A DNA stretch of 42,346 nucleotides from a virus. Below are positions 15,840 through 25,500 of the stretch, piece by piece. Numbering within the stretch: the stretch's first letter is position 1; each line of letters starts with the position of its first letter. Location of the stretch: the IMG/VR virus record IMGVR_UViG_3300022665_000170, positions 1 to 42,346 of that record; one strand, written 5' to 3'. The notes beneath the pieces are model-generated. The model was not told where the DNA came from, made no database searches, and saw nothing but the letters and a program-made list of their open reading frames with translations. A program made the position numbers and the translations under genes.

Positions 15840-17404
15840 CCGCGTCTAATCCTTGTCGGTGGTGGTGGTTTTTGAGAAGGAATAGGTTTATCCAAGGGGA
15901 AAACTATTCCCATATCGTATATCCTCGCATCGCTATCCATCATATCGTCATGGATTCCAACCGGGAACGGATCGTATTCTTCCTCAATAAATACCTTAAC
16001 GAGATCAACCGTCCTTCCCTCCCAATCGGTATATAAAAGTTTTTCAGGCAGCCAAATCCTTCCGGTTTCATAATCCGGGACCATCCTTCGGATCCTGTCA
16101 TTCTTCGCCATCGGTCCGCCCAGGGGTTCAATGAAAAACCGATAGTTTTCATTCTCCATTTCTATCTCGATATGCTGAATATCAGAATCCTTGCCGTATT
16201 TCTCATAGCCAACCCTGATTTTTCCCATCGGATTGGCGGCGCTCCATTTCCTATGGAGGTCAAATAATTTGCTCGTTCTTTCTGTAAGGTTCAACTTATC
16301 CCGGGCCATATCCAATTTATAGAGGTTCTTGTCGGAGGCTGCTCCCCATACTGTCATCGAGGTATAATCAGATTTCTTGGTCTTTTCGTTCGCGGGATCG
16401 ACAATGATATAGATATTCATTCCGTTGCCGGTCTGTATCCCTTTGTAATGTTTGATCCATTCCATCTTGAATCCTTGGACTGAATCTGCTTTTGGGTCTA
16501 GTAACATCTGACAACCGAAAGTATAAGGTCCCTGGTCATTCCTCTTTTGCCTTAGTTCTTCCCGGGTTAGGAGAACGGGTTCGCCATCAAAAGTTCCATC
16601 TATCGTTGCAGGATGCAACCTGGGAATTGCGGACCCTCTCCGGATTATCTCCCGATAGGTGTCATTGAAATGATAATAAGTCCCCGCATAACGCTTGATT
16701 CCTCCGCGAATTCCAAGGTTAAGGGCCATTTCCCATGCTTGGGTAGTCTTTCTCATCATTTCCGGGCTTCTCACTGATTCCAAGGTAACAACGTCATCAA
16801 AAACCAATATATAAAAGTGTTTGCTGGTGGGCTGGCCATCAACCAAACCCCATGCCTCAACCGTTGATTCCTTTGGGTTTGACTTCCTTTTAACGATTAT
16901 CCCGTCATCCTCCGACCATTTAGGCGCTTGCCGTTTCGCTTCCTGCCATAATATCTCAGGGAATAAATCGATAAGGACTCGATTGGTTTCCAATTCCCGC
17001 ATGATCTGACGTAGAAATCCCTTTGCTATCCCCCTCGTATGGCTGAATATGCCAACTGTGACCTCCTGACCGCGCCATTCTTCCAGGGGGTTGTCTCCAT
17101 GGCTTGAAAGGATGTCCTGAATAGTTTTCCCCATGGTAATGATGCTTGATTTGTAATGTTCTCTTGCCCATAAGTCCAAATACCCGTCCGGCTTCTCCTG
17201 AACCTCCCGGCACCGCTCAAACAGCCATTGATCCTCGATGTCTTCCCGCCCCATCGGATACCGGAGAAGGAAAAACAGATCAGTTCGGCAAAGCCCCCTG
17301 AATAGATTCAGCCGATCGGATTCCTCTAAACTCTCCGAGAATTTCAAGAGTTCGGGATATTCCTTCATGCTGGTGGGTAACATTTCCACTGTGTTCAACG
17401 TCAT
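15824..17404 (-). CDS. Terminase large subunit
   Basis: The ATPase-nuclease motor of packaging, 526 aa from the ATG at 17404, chosen because GGAAGGATAAAC precedes it. Walker-A-like REHYKSSI is at about residues 81-88 and Walker B (ILVFDD) at 199-204. The C-terminal RNase H-like nuclease shows its first Asp in IYIIVDPANEK (about 336) and further acids in HDDMMDSDA (485-493). Walker A is the variant RxxxKSS form seen in several terminase groups. The gene overlaps the small subunit by 125 bases and the portal by 16. Confidence 0.88.
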   Translation of the reverse strand: MTLNTVEMLPTSMKEYPELLKFSESLEESDRLNLFRGLCRTDLFFLLRYPMGREDIEDQWLFERCREVQEKPDGYLDLWAREHYKSSIITMGKTIQDILSSHGDNPLEEWRGQEVTVGIFSHTRGIAKGFLRQIMRELETNRVLIDLFPEILWQEAKRQAPKWSEDDGIIVKRKSNPKESTVEAWGLVDGQPTSKHFYILVFDDVVTLESVRSPEMMRKTTQAWEMALNLGIRGGIKRYAGTYYHFNDTYREIIRRGSAIPRLHPATIDGTFDGEPVLLTREELRQKRNDQGPYTFGCQMLLDPKADSVQGFKMEWIKHYKGIQTGNGMNIYIIVDPANEKTKKSDYTSMTVWGAASDKNLYKLDMARDKLNLTERTSKLFDLHRKWSAANPMGKIRVGYEKYGKDSDIQHIEIEMENENYRFFIEPLGGPMAKNDRIRRMVPDYETGRIWLPEKLLYTDWEGRTVDLVKVFIEEEYDPFPVGIHDDMMDSDARIYDMGIVFPLDKPIPSQKPPPPTRIRRGWKVR

Positions 17405-17789
17405 GTTTATCCTTCCATCCACCACGGTTCTTTAAATAGAAGATTCCAGCCACGACATTTGGGGCTAATTTCTTCTCAATCCTGACAACTTTCTCGCCTC
17501 CTCCTGGAAGCTTAATCACCTTATCCTCTGAAATCGTTACACCTTTGGCATTCTCAAACATTGCATTAACTACGACAGCCACGCCTTTATCCTGTCCTCT
17601 TTTTATGGCCTCCGCGAACTCCAGAAAATCTGCCTTTTTTTCATGTAAAGTTGACTCTCCCATCCTCAAAACATTCGCAATCTGTTTCAATGTAAGGCCC
17701 TGACTCGCTAAGGCTTCAGCGTTCTTGCACAGTTCCGAAGTGATTTCGATTGGCGGACGACCCATTATTTTATGTTCCTTTTTAGGCAT
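17280..17789 (-). CDS. Terminase small subunit
   Basis: The 169-aa protein starts with a basic tail and GRPPIEITSELC, then a helix-turn-helix (residues 24-60: ALASQGLTLKQIANVLRMGE). Next come the helical AIKRGQDKGVAVVVNAM oligomerisation region and FYLKNRGGWKDKHDVEHSG, a segment typical of small terminases that recognise the packaging start. It precedes the large subunit and overlaps it by 125 bases in another frame. If the later ATG MGRPP (residue 9) is used, the product is 161 aa. Confidence 0.8.
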   Translation of the reverse strand: MPKKEHKIMGRPPIEITSELCKNAEALASQGLTLKQIANVLRMGESTLHEKKADFLEFAEAIKRGQDKGVAVVVNAMFENAKGVTISEDKVIKLPGGGEKVVRIEKKLAPNVVAGIFYLKNRGGWKDKHDVEHSGNVTHQHEGISRTLEILGEFRGIRSAESIQGALPN

Positions 17790-17829
17790 ACTGTAAATAG
17801 TCGATTCTAAATCCTGATTACGTTTTATC

Positions 17830-17858
17830 TTGACAGACTTTCAAACCAGGGTTATTTA
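17830..17858 (+). promoter_or_regulatory. Sigma70-type promoter candidate on the plus strand
   Basis: A perfect TTGACA (17830-17835) lies 17 bases before TATTTA (17853-17858). It points against the surrounding minus-strand genes, toward the basic 62-aa gene and the 18.2-18.5 kb spacer, so if used it makes an antisense or small RNA. The rest of the 229-base gap (17790-18018) holds only AT-rich sequence and a GCCACC/GGTGGC stem at about 17970-18000. Confidence 0.3.
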
Positions 17859-18018
17859 AAAAAAAGAGGTTCAAAGATTTATCTTCCCCAAATTTATTGC
17901 TTTCATCACCGTGTTTAAACAACTACTGTTAATCAACCGTTCCTTTGAATCTTAAAAGCAAACCCGCCACCCTGACGAACAAGGAAGGAACATGGTGGCT
18001 TATTAAGTAGAACCAAAA

Positions 18019-18207
18019 TCATGATTTCCTTCTCTTCGACAACTTTTTAAGAGTTTGAGCCAATCTAGCCCTTTGGCCTGTTTTCCCCTTCATTTTTGCG
18101 GCTTTAGCTAGTTTCTTGGCGGGAATGGGCTTTCCTTTCTTTGCTCCAAGGGTTTTCCTTAACGCCCCTGGATTCTTGATTGCTTTCTGAATAAAATCTT
18201 TTGCCAT
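18019..18207 (-). CDS. 62-aa basic protein common in phages
   Basis: The ATG at 18207 is chosen because GGGGG lies six bases upstream. The product is almost half Lys/Arg with a patterned core (GALRKTLGAKKGKPIPAKKL, then KTGQRARLAQTLKKL). I recognise this pattern as a recurrent small phage protein without known function. It may bind DNA or RNA. It stands alone between two AT-rich spacers ahead of the terminase genes. Confidence 0.6.
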   Translation of the reverse strand: MAKDFIQKAIKNPGALRKTLGAKKGKPIPAKKLAKAAKMKGKTGQRARLAQTLKKLSKRRKS

Positions 18208-18279
18208 TTGCAACCCCCTTATTTTCTATTTATAACGTTATTGTAACTATTCATTTGATATATAGTTCCGCTCTTTACC

Positions 18280-18303
18280 TATCAGAATTTCATTATTCTG
18301 ATA
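18280..18303. promoter_or_regulatory. Perfect inverted repeat, operator candidate
   Basis: TATCAGAAT and ATTCTGATA are separated by six bases (TTCATT), giving a dyad of 24 bases. Spacing of the half-sites is close to one and a half helical turns. No U-tract follows on either strand, which argues against a terminator and for a protein-binding site. Confidence 0.4.
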
Positions 18304-18361
18304 TTTATTTCATTTGATACTAGCTTCATACTAGTTTATATAAATTAGTATTGAATGCCAC

Positions 18362-18407
18362 ACCCGGCCAAAATATTACAGTCCTCCTCAATAACATTTG
18401 ACCGGGT
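18362..18407. other. 11-bp hairpin with SD/anti-SD-like loop
   Basis: ACCCGGCCAAA (18362-18372) and TTTGACCGGGT (18397-18407) pair over 11 positions with one wobble. The 24-base loop holds GAGGAGG on the minus strand, that is CCTCCTC on the plus strand (18383-18389). No T-run follows. Depending on the strand transcribed, the loop would expose a Shine-Dalgarno or an anti-Shine-Dalgarno sequence. Confidence 0.4.
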
Positions 18408-18542
18408 TACCCCTTCCGAGAGTTCTTATTATTTTATCTTCCAAAATTTCCACTTCATTTCACATTAAATATATGTTTTTAAACATTTTTCTTATTTAAC
18501 AGTGTCTTTCATTCCGCTGAAATGTCCGTCTTTTTGTCCTAT

Positions 18543-18857
18543 TTAAAACCAAGATTTTCCTATTTCCACGCGAGTCGGAGAACCTGTAATCTGTCTTTGT
18601 TGTCCGGTAGCCGTATTTTTCAACTCAGCCGTAAGAAACCAAAGACCCGGATCCAGATTTTCCGTTTCGTCAGTTGTTATTATCCCAGACCAGCTTCTAC
18701 CGCCTGGATCCTCATCGGCAAAAAAACTTAATGCTGACGTATCATCCGGATATTGTTTCATTTGAACCTGACAGGTAAAACCGGCAACCGGCAAACCACC
18801 CCGATCAAATATAAATTCTATATCTCCCCCAACCTTGATTGATGTAGGTTTTGTCAT
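18543..18857 (-). CDS. 104-aa beta-rich structural candidate
   Basis: A small beta-rich protein beginning MTKPTSIKVGGDIEFIFDRG with GLPVAGFTCQVQMKQYPDD and a closing RVEIGKSWF. Alternating hydrophobic strands and the repeated W/G turns resemble Ig-like or baseplate-fibre N-terminal modules, but no family match is certain. It follows the 154-aa gene by five bases and has only a weak ribosome-binding site. Tail-side location suggests an attachment protein for the large fibre. Confidence 0.45.
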   Translation of the reverse strand: MTKPTSIKVGGDIEFIFDRGGLPVAGFTCQVQMKQYPDDTSALSFFADEDPGGRSWSGIITTDETENLDPGLWFLTAELKNTATGQQRQITGSPTRVEIGKSWF

Positions 18858-18862
18858 AATTT

Positions 18863-19327
18863 TTATCTCGCAATAATTTTCGCGGAAGCCGAACCTCCGG
18901 AAATTTTAGGCCCACCGCTCCCGCTTGCTCTTGAAATCCTTCCTGAACCACCAGAACTGGATATATCGGGGGTCCCTTTAACTGCCGCTACTTTAGCGGA
19001 AACCCCGGCCTTTCCCGCCACAATCGTATTTGTAGTCTCGGGTGTACAATCAGACGGGGTAAAAACAATTTCGCGCCATTCATCCCCGCTTTGGTCTTTC
19101 CCGAAAATGAGAGCCCCAGGATTTGACCTCTCGTTTTCTGTCAAAGAAAACTTTACCTGGGGGGATCCCGCCGGTTCTACAACAGGCAGAATTTGAAGAT
19201 TGACGAAAGGCCCACCGCCGTTGCTTATTTGAAAGTCCCCGGCCTCAATGGTGGGATCGACCAAAAACAAAGAAGAATTGTCCGCATCCTCTAAAAACTG
19301 GAAAAAAACTGAGGGAAAAGTTGACAT
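18863..19327 (-). CDS. 154-aa putative structural protein
   Basis: The N-terminal two thirds are beta-rich (FFQFLEDADNSSLFLVDPTI, then an NGGGPFVNLQILPVV strand pattern, then WREIVFTPSDC). The last 45 residues are Gly/Ser/Ala-rich low-complexity sequence ending in KIIAR. Composition and place behind the giant fibre gene suggest a virion or fibre-accessory protein. Function unknown. Confidence 0.45.
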   Translation of the reverse strand: MSTFPSVFFQFLEDADNSSLFLVDPTIEAGDFQISNGGGPFVNLQILPVVEPAGSPQVKFSLTENERSNPGALIFGKDQSGDEWREIVFTPSDCTPETTNTIVAGKAGVSAKVAAVKGTPDISSSGGSGRISRASGSGGPKISGGSASAKIIAR

Positions 19328-19332
19328 TTAAT

Positions 19333-19566
19333 TTAAGTCGGATCGTCTTGTTTTTTGTCTGTTTCTGTTGCCCGAGTCTTGTGGTTTGGCGGCTTGGTAT
19401 CCCTATCAAAACGGCTTGCGCGCGGTTGTTTTGTTACTATTCCGCGAATGATAGAAACCGCAACCAATATCATTCCGTTCATATTCCGTTTTAATGGTAC
19501 TTCGGCCAAAACCTGATCAATCAGTGCAATCGCTTCTTCGGGGTTCATTTGTTTCGTTGCATTCAT
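19333..19566 (-). CDS. 77-aa protein, possible fibre-associated factor
   Basis: The ATG at 19566 is preferred because AAAGGG lies seven bases upstream; longer in-frame starts lack a site. A short amphipathic helix (PEEAIALIDQVLAEVPLKRN) is followed by a moderately hydrophobic stretch (MILVAVSIIRGIV) and a basic/Asp-rich tail. It follows the giant fibre gene and might be a small chaperone or accessory. Unrecognised. Confidence 0.45.
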   Translation of the reverse strand: MNATKQMNPEEAIALIDQVLAEVPLKRNMNGMILVAVSIIRGIVTKQPRASRFDRDTKPPNHKTRATETDKKQDDPT

Positions 19567-19591
19567 ATTTTTTCCCTTTATAAAATTATTA

Positions 19592-22500
19592 TTATTCTCT
19601 AGTATTAATTGTTGCATAGGTCATTGTTATGCCACTGGATCCGGAATTCCTGGTAATCAATGGCTTTATTAAATCTCCGCGGAACGCTTGCACTGCGAAT
19701 GTTTTAGTAACACTTTGAGCATCACTTCCGACGGCCACCAAAACTTCTACAGGATCCGGAAGATCCACAAAACCACTTCCCCGGTCTATTTGAAATTTGA
19801 ATCTAAAATCAACGGTTCCGCCTGAGCTCTCAACCGTAAAATCGAATGTAATCCATCCATCAAATTTAGCATCAGCTATAGATTCAAATGTGCCATTGAT
19901 TTCATCAACCATCCTCCACTTTGCCATCGTAGTGCTGGCAATTAAAGCGTTCCCCGTTATACCAAATACCAAATCCGTAAAAGTATTATTAACTATTGCT
20001 CCAACCGGCGTGGAATTATCATTTACAAAAGCAGAAGCCAAAATAATTGAACTTGATATTCCCACATTATCAGTAGCATTTATTCTTGTATCAGTTTCAT
20101 CGAGACTTAAATTTATTTCAATAGTGCCGCTGTTTGTTGATTTAAAAGATCCGCTAACTGTGACAAAATCGCTAACAACCTCTAATACCGTATAAAAAGC
20201 GTTATAGAAATTTGTTCCAAGAACTTTAATGCTGTCTCCCGCAAGGATCGAATGCCCAGAAGCTAAATTAAAAATAAGTCTTTGAACATTTGCCAAACCC
20301 GTAGCATCATCTCCCGAAAATGGTTTAATAATGTCGAAAGATACGCCGGGTATCACATTAAATATTTGGAAAGTCCCATTGTAATTTGTAGTTCCTGTTA
20401 TCGTTAGGGTTTCATCCGTAAAATAATTTGTTATGCAGGAAACAGTGGTTCCCCCCTGGAAGTTATCAGCCATTTCAGTAATAGTTCCTGCAGCTGGAGT
20501 CGAACCACCAACACTATTGATGATTGCTAGTGGAATGGTAGTTTGTTCAAATATATTTCCACCGAGAGCTACACAATTAGTTATAGAAAAAATAGGAACA
20601 TCAAAATTAATGCGTGTATTAAAATCAAATACTGATCCAGTTGCCGTTGTCGTATTGAGGATTGCAGTAAAAGTCGCGGCAGATAGCGGATTATTTGTGT
20701 CAATAGTAAGCAACGGGCCGGCCATAGGAACACCGAAATGAGCGATATTAAATACTGATATCGTTGTGTTATTGGTAAGTGAAAAACCAGTGGTAATAGA
20801 AAGGAGGGTAAGAAATCTTAATAGAAAAATACCGTTATCGAATTGGCCTAGAGAAGTCCATCCAGCCAGGGTAGCTAGATTGATATTTAAAAAACCACCC
20901 GGAGCGCTTAAATTTAAAAGCACACCTGTAGAGCCGCTGGAAATAGTTATTGCCCCGGAAATAAAAAGACTCCCTCCGCCAGTAAATAATGCGCCACCTC
21001 CGACATAAACCAACCCGACTCCCGCTTGATTTAATCCTGTGAGATTTAATGCGCCACCAGTTAGGACAAATTGAGTCGCGGTAATTACGGTAATATTAAA
21101 AACTAAAGTTAGATTAGTGCCTAGGGGAACAAAAATAATTCCTCCACTGGCCAAGACCTCAAAATCTTCGTTAGTATTGATTTCGACAATAGAAGGAGGT
21201 TTTGAGGAACGCTTAAACCAAGTCGTTCCTGTTGTAAGTTCTTTGCTTTCATATTCCCCGGATAATCCACCATTCCCTCTAATATATGTATCGCCTCCTG
21301 CGCCCGTAACATTTCCATTAGGAGTGCGATTCCCTACAAACTTATTAGAAACCCCAGGATTAGAACCTGTGTTTTTAATTCTGCCTATTGGGAAAGTGTC
21401 ACCATTTGGAAAAGTAGAAAATGAAGTTAGGCCACTGATATCACCATCTGAATGAATGCCATGCGGGCCAGCATTCAAGCCCCCCGCGTATAAGTCCCCT
21501 TTTATTACTGCTTCATTGTCTACCGAAAGATAGCCAGCATTTACATTTCCTATGGAAGCGGTTGGAGCTTCAATGCCATTAAGGTCTATTACCGCGAACC
21601 TGTCAGTTGCGCTAGATAAGATATATGCAAATTTGCCAGAGACATGGATTGCGCTAAGATCGCCAAGGCCAGCCGGAAAACTATGGGTAATGACAGGAGC
21701 CGTTGGACCAGATATGTCAATTACTACGATTGATTCTGCTGAACCTCCCGTTGTAACGTAAGCATAATTGCCATCAATAGAAAGAGACTCGGGCGCATCC
21801 AGAATAGAACTGAAAACACTTCCAACCAATGCGGGAGTAGTCGGGTCGGAAACATCAATTATTGCTAGGGAATCGGTAGCACGACCAAGAATATAAGCAT
21901 ATCTTCCAACTACATAAATATCTGTTGGACTATTTGTAATCCCCACCAGGTTTAAATCCCCAACTATTACAGGAACAATGGGGTCTGAAATATCAACTAT
22001 TTTTAATCTTGAGGATCCAAGGGTAACGTAGGCGAATTTACCTAGAACATACATTTCTTCCGGTATTGAAAAATTAAGGGCATCTATCAAACTACCGGCT
22101 AATACCGGATCGTTAGGATCGGATATATCAATTACGGCGAGAGAATTTGAATTTCTGCCCAAAACATAACAATATTTACCAGCAACATACACTGAAGCTG
22201 CTGAGTCCAGCGTAGCACTATCCACCAAACTGGAAACAAAGGTAGGATTCGAAACGTCTGATACGTCTACTATCACCAGGGAGTCATTAGTCACGGATGA
22301 AATATAAGCGTATTTCCCGGCAACAATAATATGGCTGGGACCCCCTAAATTACTAGTATCAAGCAAAACCCCCACCAATACAGGGGATGTTGGTTCCGTA
22401 ATGTCCAATATAGAAATAGAATCTGAAATACCCGCACTGATAACATAGGCATAATTATTTACTATGTATAAATTCCTGGGAGCGTCCATATTAGTGCTAT

Positions 22501-25500
22501 CTTGCAGACTTCCCAACAGCATAGGAACAGAAGGAACTATTTTAAAATCCCCACTGGCGCTTATACCACCATCTGAATGGATTCCATGAAATCCAACATT
22601 CAAACCGCCTGTAGTTAAACTACCTTTTATCTGGGCATCATTATTTAAAGAAAGATTTCCTGCTGATAAATTACCAATATTAGCTACCGCAACATCAAAG
22701 CCGCCCAAGTCTATTATTCCAAATATATCTAAATTTTGACTTGTAGAATAACCATATTTCCCTGAAATATAAAAATCCTGGCCGATCCCTGTTGGGAAGG
22801 CATTTATTATCACCGGATTTAATCGATCAGTTATATCTATAATTACGATATTCCCAACCAAACGATTAACATAAGCGTAGTTACCACTAATTTTTACAAT
22901 CTGTGGGCGATCTAAAACAACGCTATCGATTATTGAACTAACTATGACAGGAGTAGTGGGGTCGGAAATATCGATAATAGCAAAAGAATCTGCTATATCA
23001 CTTACAACATAGGCATATCTTCCAACCACATAAACATCGGTTGGTAAAATCAGGATAGTTCCGCTTGAGACAGAGCCAGTTATAAAAGGAGAAGTGGGAT
23101 CGGATATATCTATTACAAATAATCGGTTGGAATTCGTTGTTACATAAGCATATTTACCTAAAATATAAATACCTGATGCCAGTCCAAATGATCCATCTGT
23201 TAGATTACCCACCACAAAAGGAGAAGCGGGATCAGATATATCTACCACTGTAAAACTGCCGCCGGCAACATAAACAAACTTCGCGGCAACATAAATATGA
23301 GCAACATTACTTAAGGTTACTGCATCAACCAATGTTCCGACTAAAATCGGATTGGCAACATCGGAAATATCTATAACACTAAGAGAATCTGAATTATTCG
23401 ATCCAATGTAAGCATATTTTCCGCTAATAAAAAGGCTTACTGGAGCATTAAAATTTATGGCATCGACTAAAATACCGACAATAAATGGTGCTTTCGGATC
23501 ACTAACATCAATAATAGTAAGAGAATCTCCTATGGTGCTGGTAACGAAAGCATAATTACCAACAACAATAACATCCTGCGCCCCATTGAGATTCACGTTA
23601 TCGATCAGAGTTGATACTGTAAATCCGTTGGAGGGAATAGTCGTTAATGATCCTTTATTGCTTATATCTCCATTGGCGTGAATTCCCTGTAATCCAACAT
23701 TCAATCCGCTTGAATGCAAAACACCAGCTACCTGGATATCATTATTAACTGAAATGTTTCCTGCAGAAAGATTTCCAATATTACCGGTTGCTACATCGAA
23801 CCCACCTAGATCGATAATTCCAAATGCGTCTGCTACTGAATCTGTTAAATAAGCATATTTTCCACTTATATAAATTGGGCTTCCGAACGTACCGAGTCCA
23901 GTTGCAAAACTATTTAGGATTACTGGATTCGTTCGATCAGTTATATCTATAAGAACAATCGTAGTGTTTCTTCGTACTGTATAGGCATAATTTCCACTAA
24001 TAATTACGGTTTCAACTGTGTCTAAGAGAACGCTATCGATTATGGAACTAACAAAGGTAGGTGTTGTAGGGTCAGAAATATCAAAGATAGAAAAAGAATC
24101 ACCGGTAGATGAAACAATATAAGCGTATCTTCCCACTACATAAATATCGACTGGCCCATTCAGGTTTACCGCATCAAGAACAGAACCAACCTCAACAGGA
24201 GCGGCAGGATCAGAAACATCAACAATAGTCAATCTATTTGATATGCTTGTTACAACATAGGCAAATTTCCCTAAAACAAAAATACGACCTACATCAGTCA
24301 AATTAGTCGTGGAAATACTGCCAACTAAAATAGGATTGTTCGGATCAGAAATATCTATTATTGCTAAAGAACCAGATGTACTTGAAACTACATAAGCATA
24401 TTTACCAGCAACATAAAGAGCTTGCGGTGTTCCCATATTAGTTGCATCGGATATTGTCCTGGCTACGAATGTCGGAGCGGAAACATCTGAAACATCTACA
24501 ATAGCTATCGAATCAAGCCCAAATAATGCAAGGTAGGCATACTTTCCGCTGACAAAAATATCGATTGGAACTTGCAAATTTACAGCATCAATTAAAGATC
24601 CCACAACGAATGGCACATTCGGATCGCTGACATCAATAATAGCGATAGAACTTCCAGTTGAACTATTAACATAAGCGTAGTTATCAACTACAAAAACCTT
24701 ATCTGCTCCATCGAGATTCACGCTGTCGATCAAAGTTGATAAGACAACTCCACTGGAAGGAATAACATCAAGCGCCCCAGGTATTGTTAAATCATTGCCA
24801 TCCGGAGACATAAAAATATTGCCAATATCAACTGTCTGAGCTCCGTCTCCTCTTACTAGAAAATTATCTGTTAAAGTTCCAGGAGTCGTAACGCCACCGG
24901 CCCCATCAAAGACAGAATCCCACCCCGTAGTGTTCGATGAGGTTGATCGTTTAATAAAAAGATCACTATCAAGACCATTGACGCGCCAGTAATGATCTCC
25001 CGCCGCCCCCGTTATCAATCCTTCGGGATCCCTTGTTCCCACTAAAGTAGTAATTCTCGCGCCATTCGTTCCCAACGATTCCATCATGCTTACCGGAACC
25101 GTATCATTTTCTGAGGAAGAAAGAAAAAATTGGGCAAGAGGATTAGTTGAATTAAATCCTATAAATCCTGTGCTGGTATCAACAAAAATATCATCCCCAT
25201 TAAGAGAAATGTCACCACTTGCATTGATTAGCAAATCAACTTCTGACTGAATTACTACATCATCTGCACTTGCATCAAATTTAATAGTTAATTTTGGGAC
25301 ACTACTCGAATTGTTTATTTGGAAAACTGGATCTCCAAATATCTGCTGCAACGTCAAATTGGCAAAGGAAGGACTGTTTATAGTGTCTAATGCCTGTCCA
25401 AACTCGATACCGTCTTCGGCTAAAGTTACTTGGAGGGAAAGTCCTGCCTGACCTGAATAAGTAGAAGGCGTATCCAAGAGTTCAATGAATTCATCAAATG

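Larger units (their letters stand above)
18214..18542. other. AT-rich 329-base regulatory spacer
   Basis: No convincing gene lies here. The spacer contains a perfect 10-base palindrome ATAACGTTAT near 18232, direct repeats of CTAGTAT/ATACTAG near 18316-18336, a perfect 9-base inverted repeat (18280-18303) and a long hairpin (18362-18407). It separates the tail-side genes from the terminase operon, so it likely contains late promoters or operators, but no clear -35/-10 pair was found on the minus strand. Confidence 0.45.
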
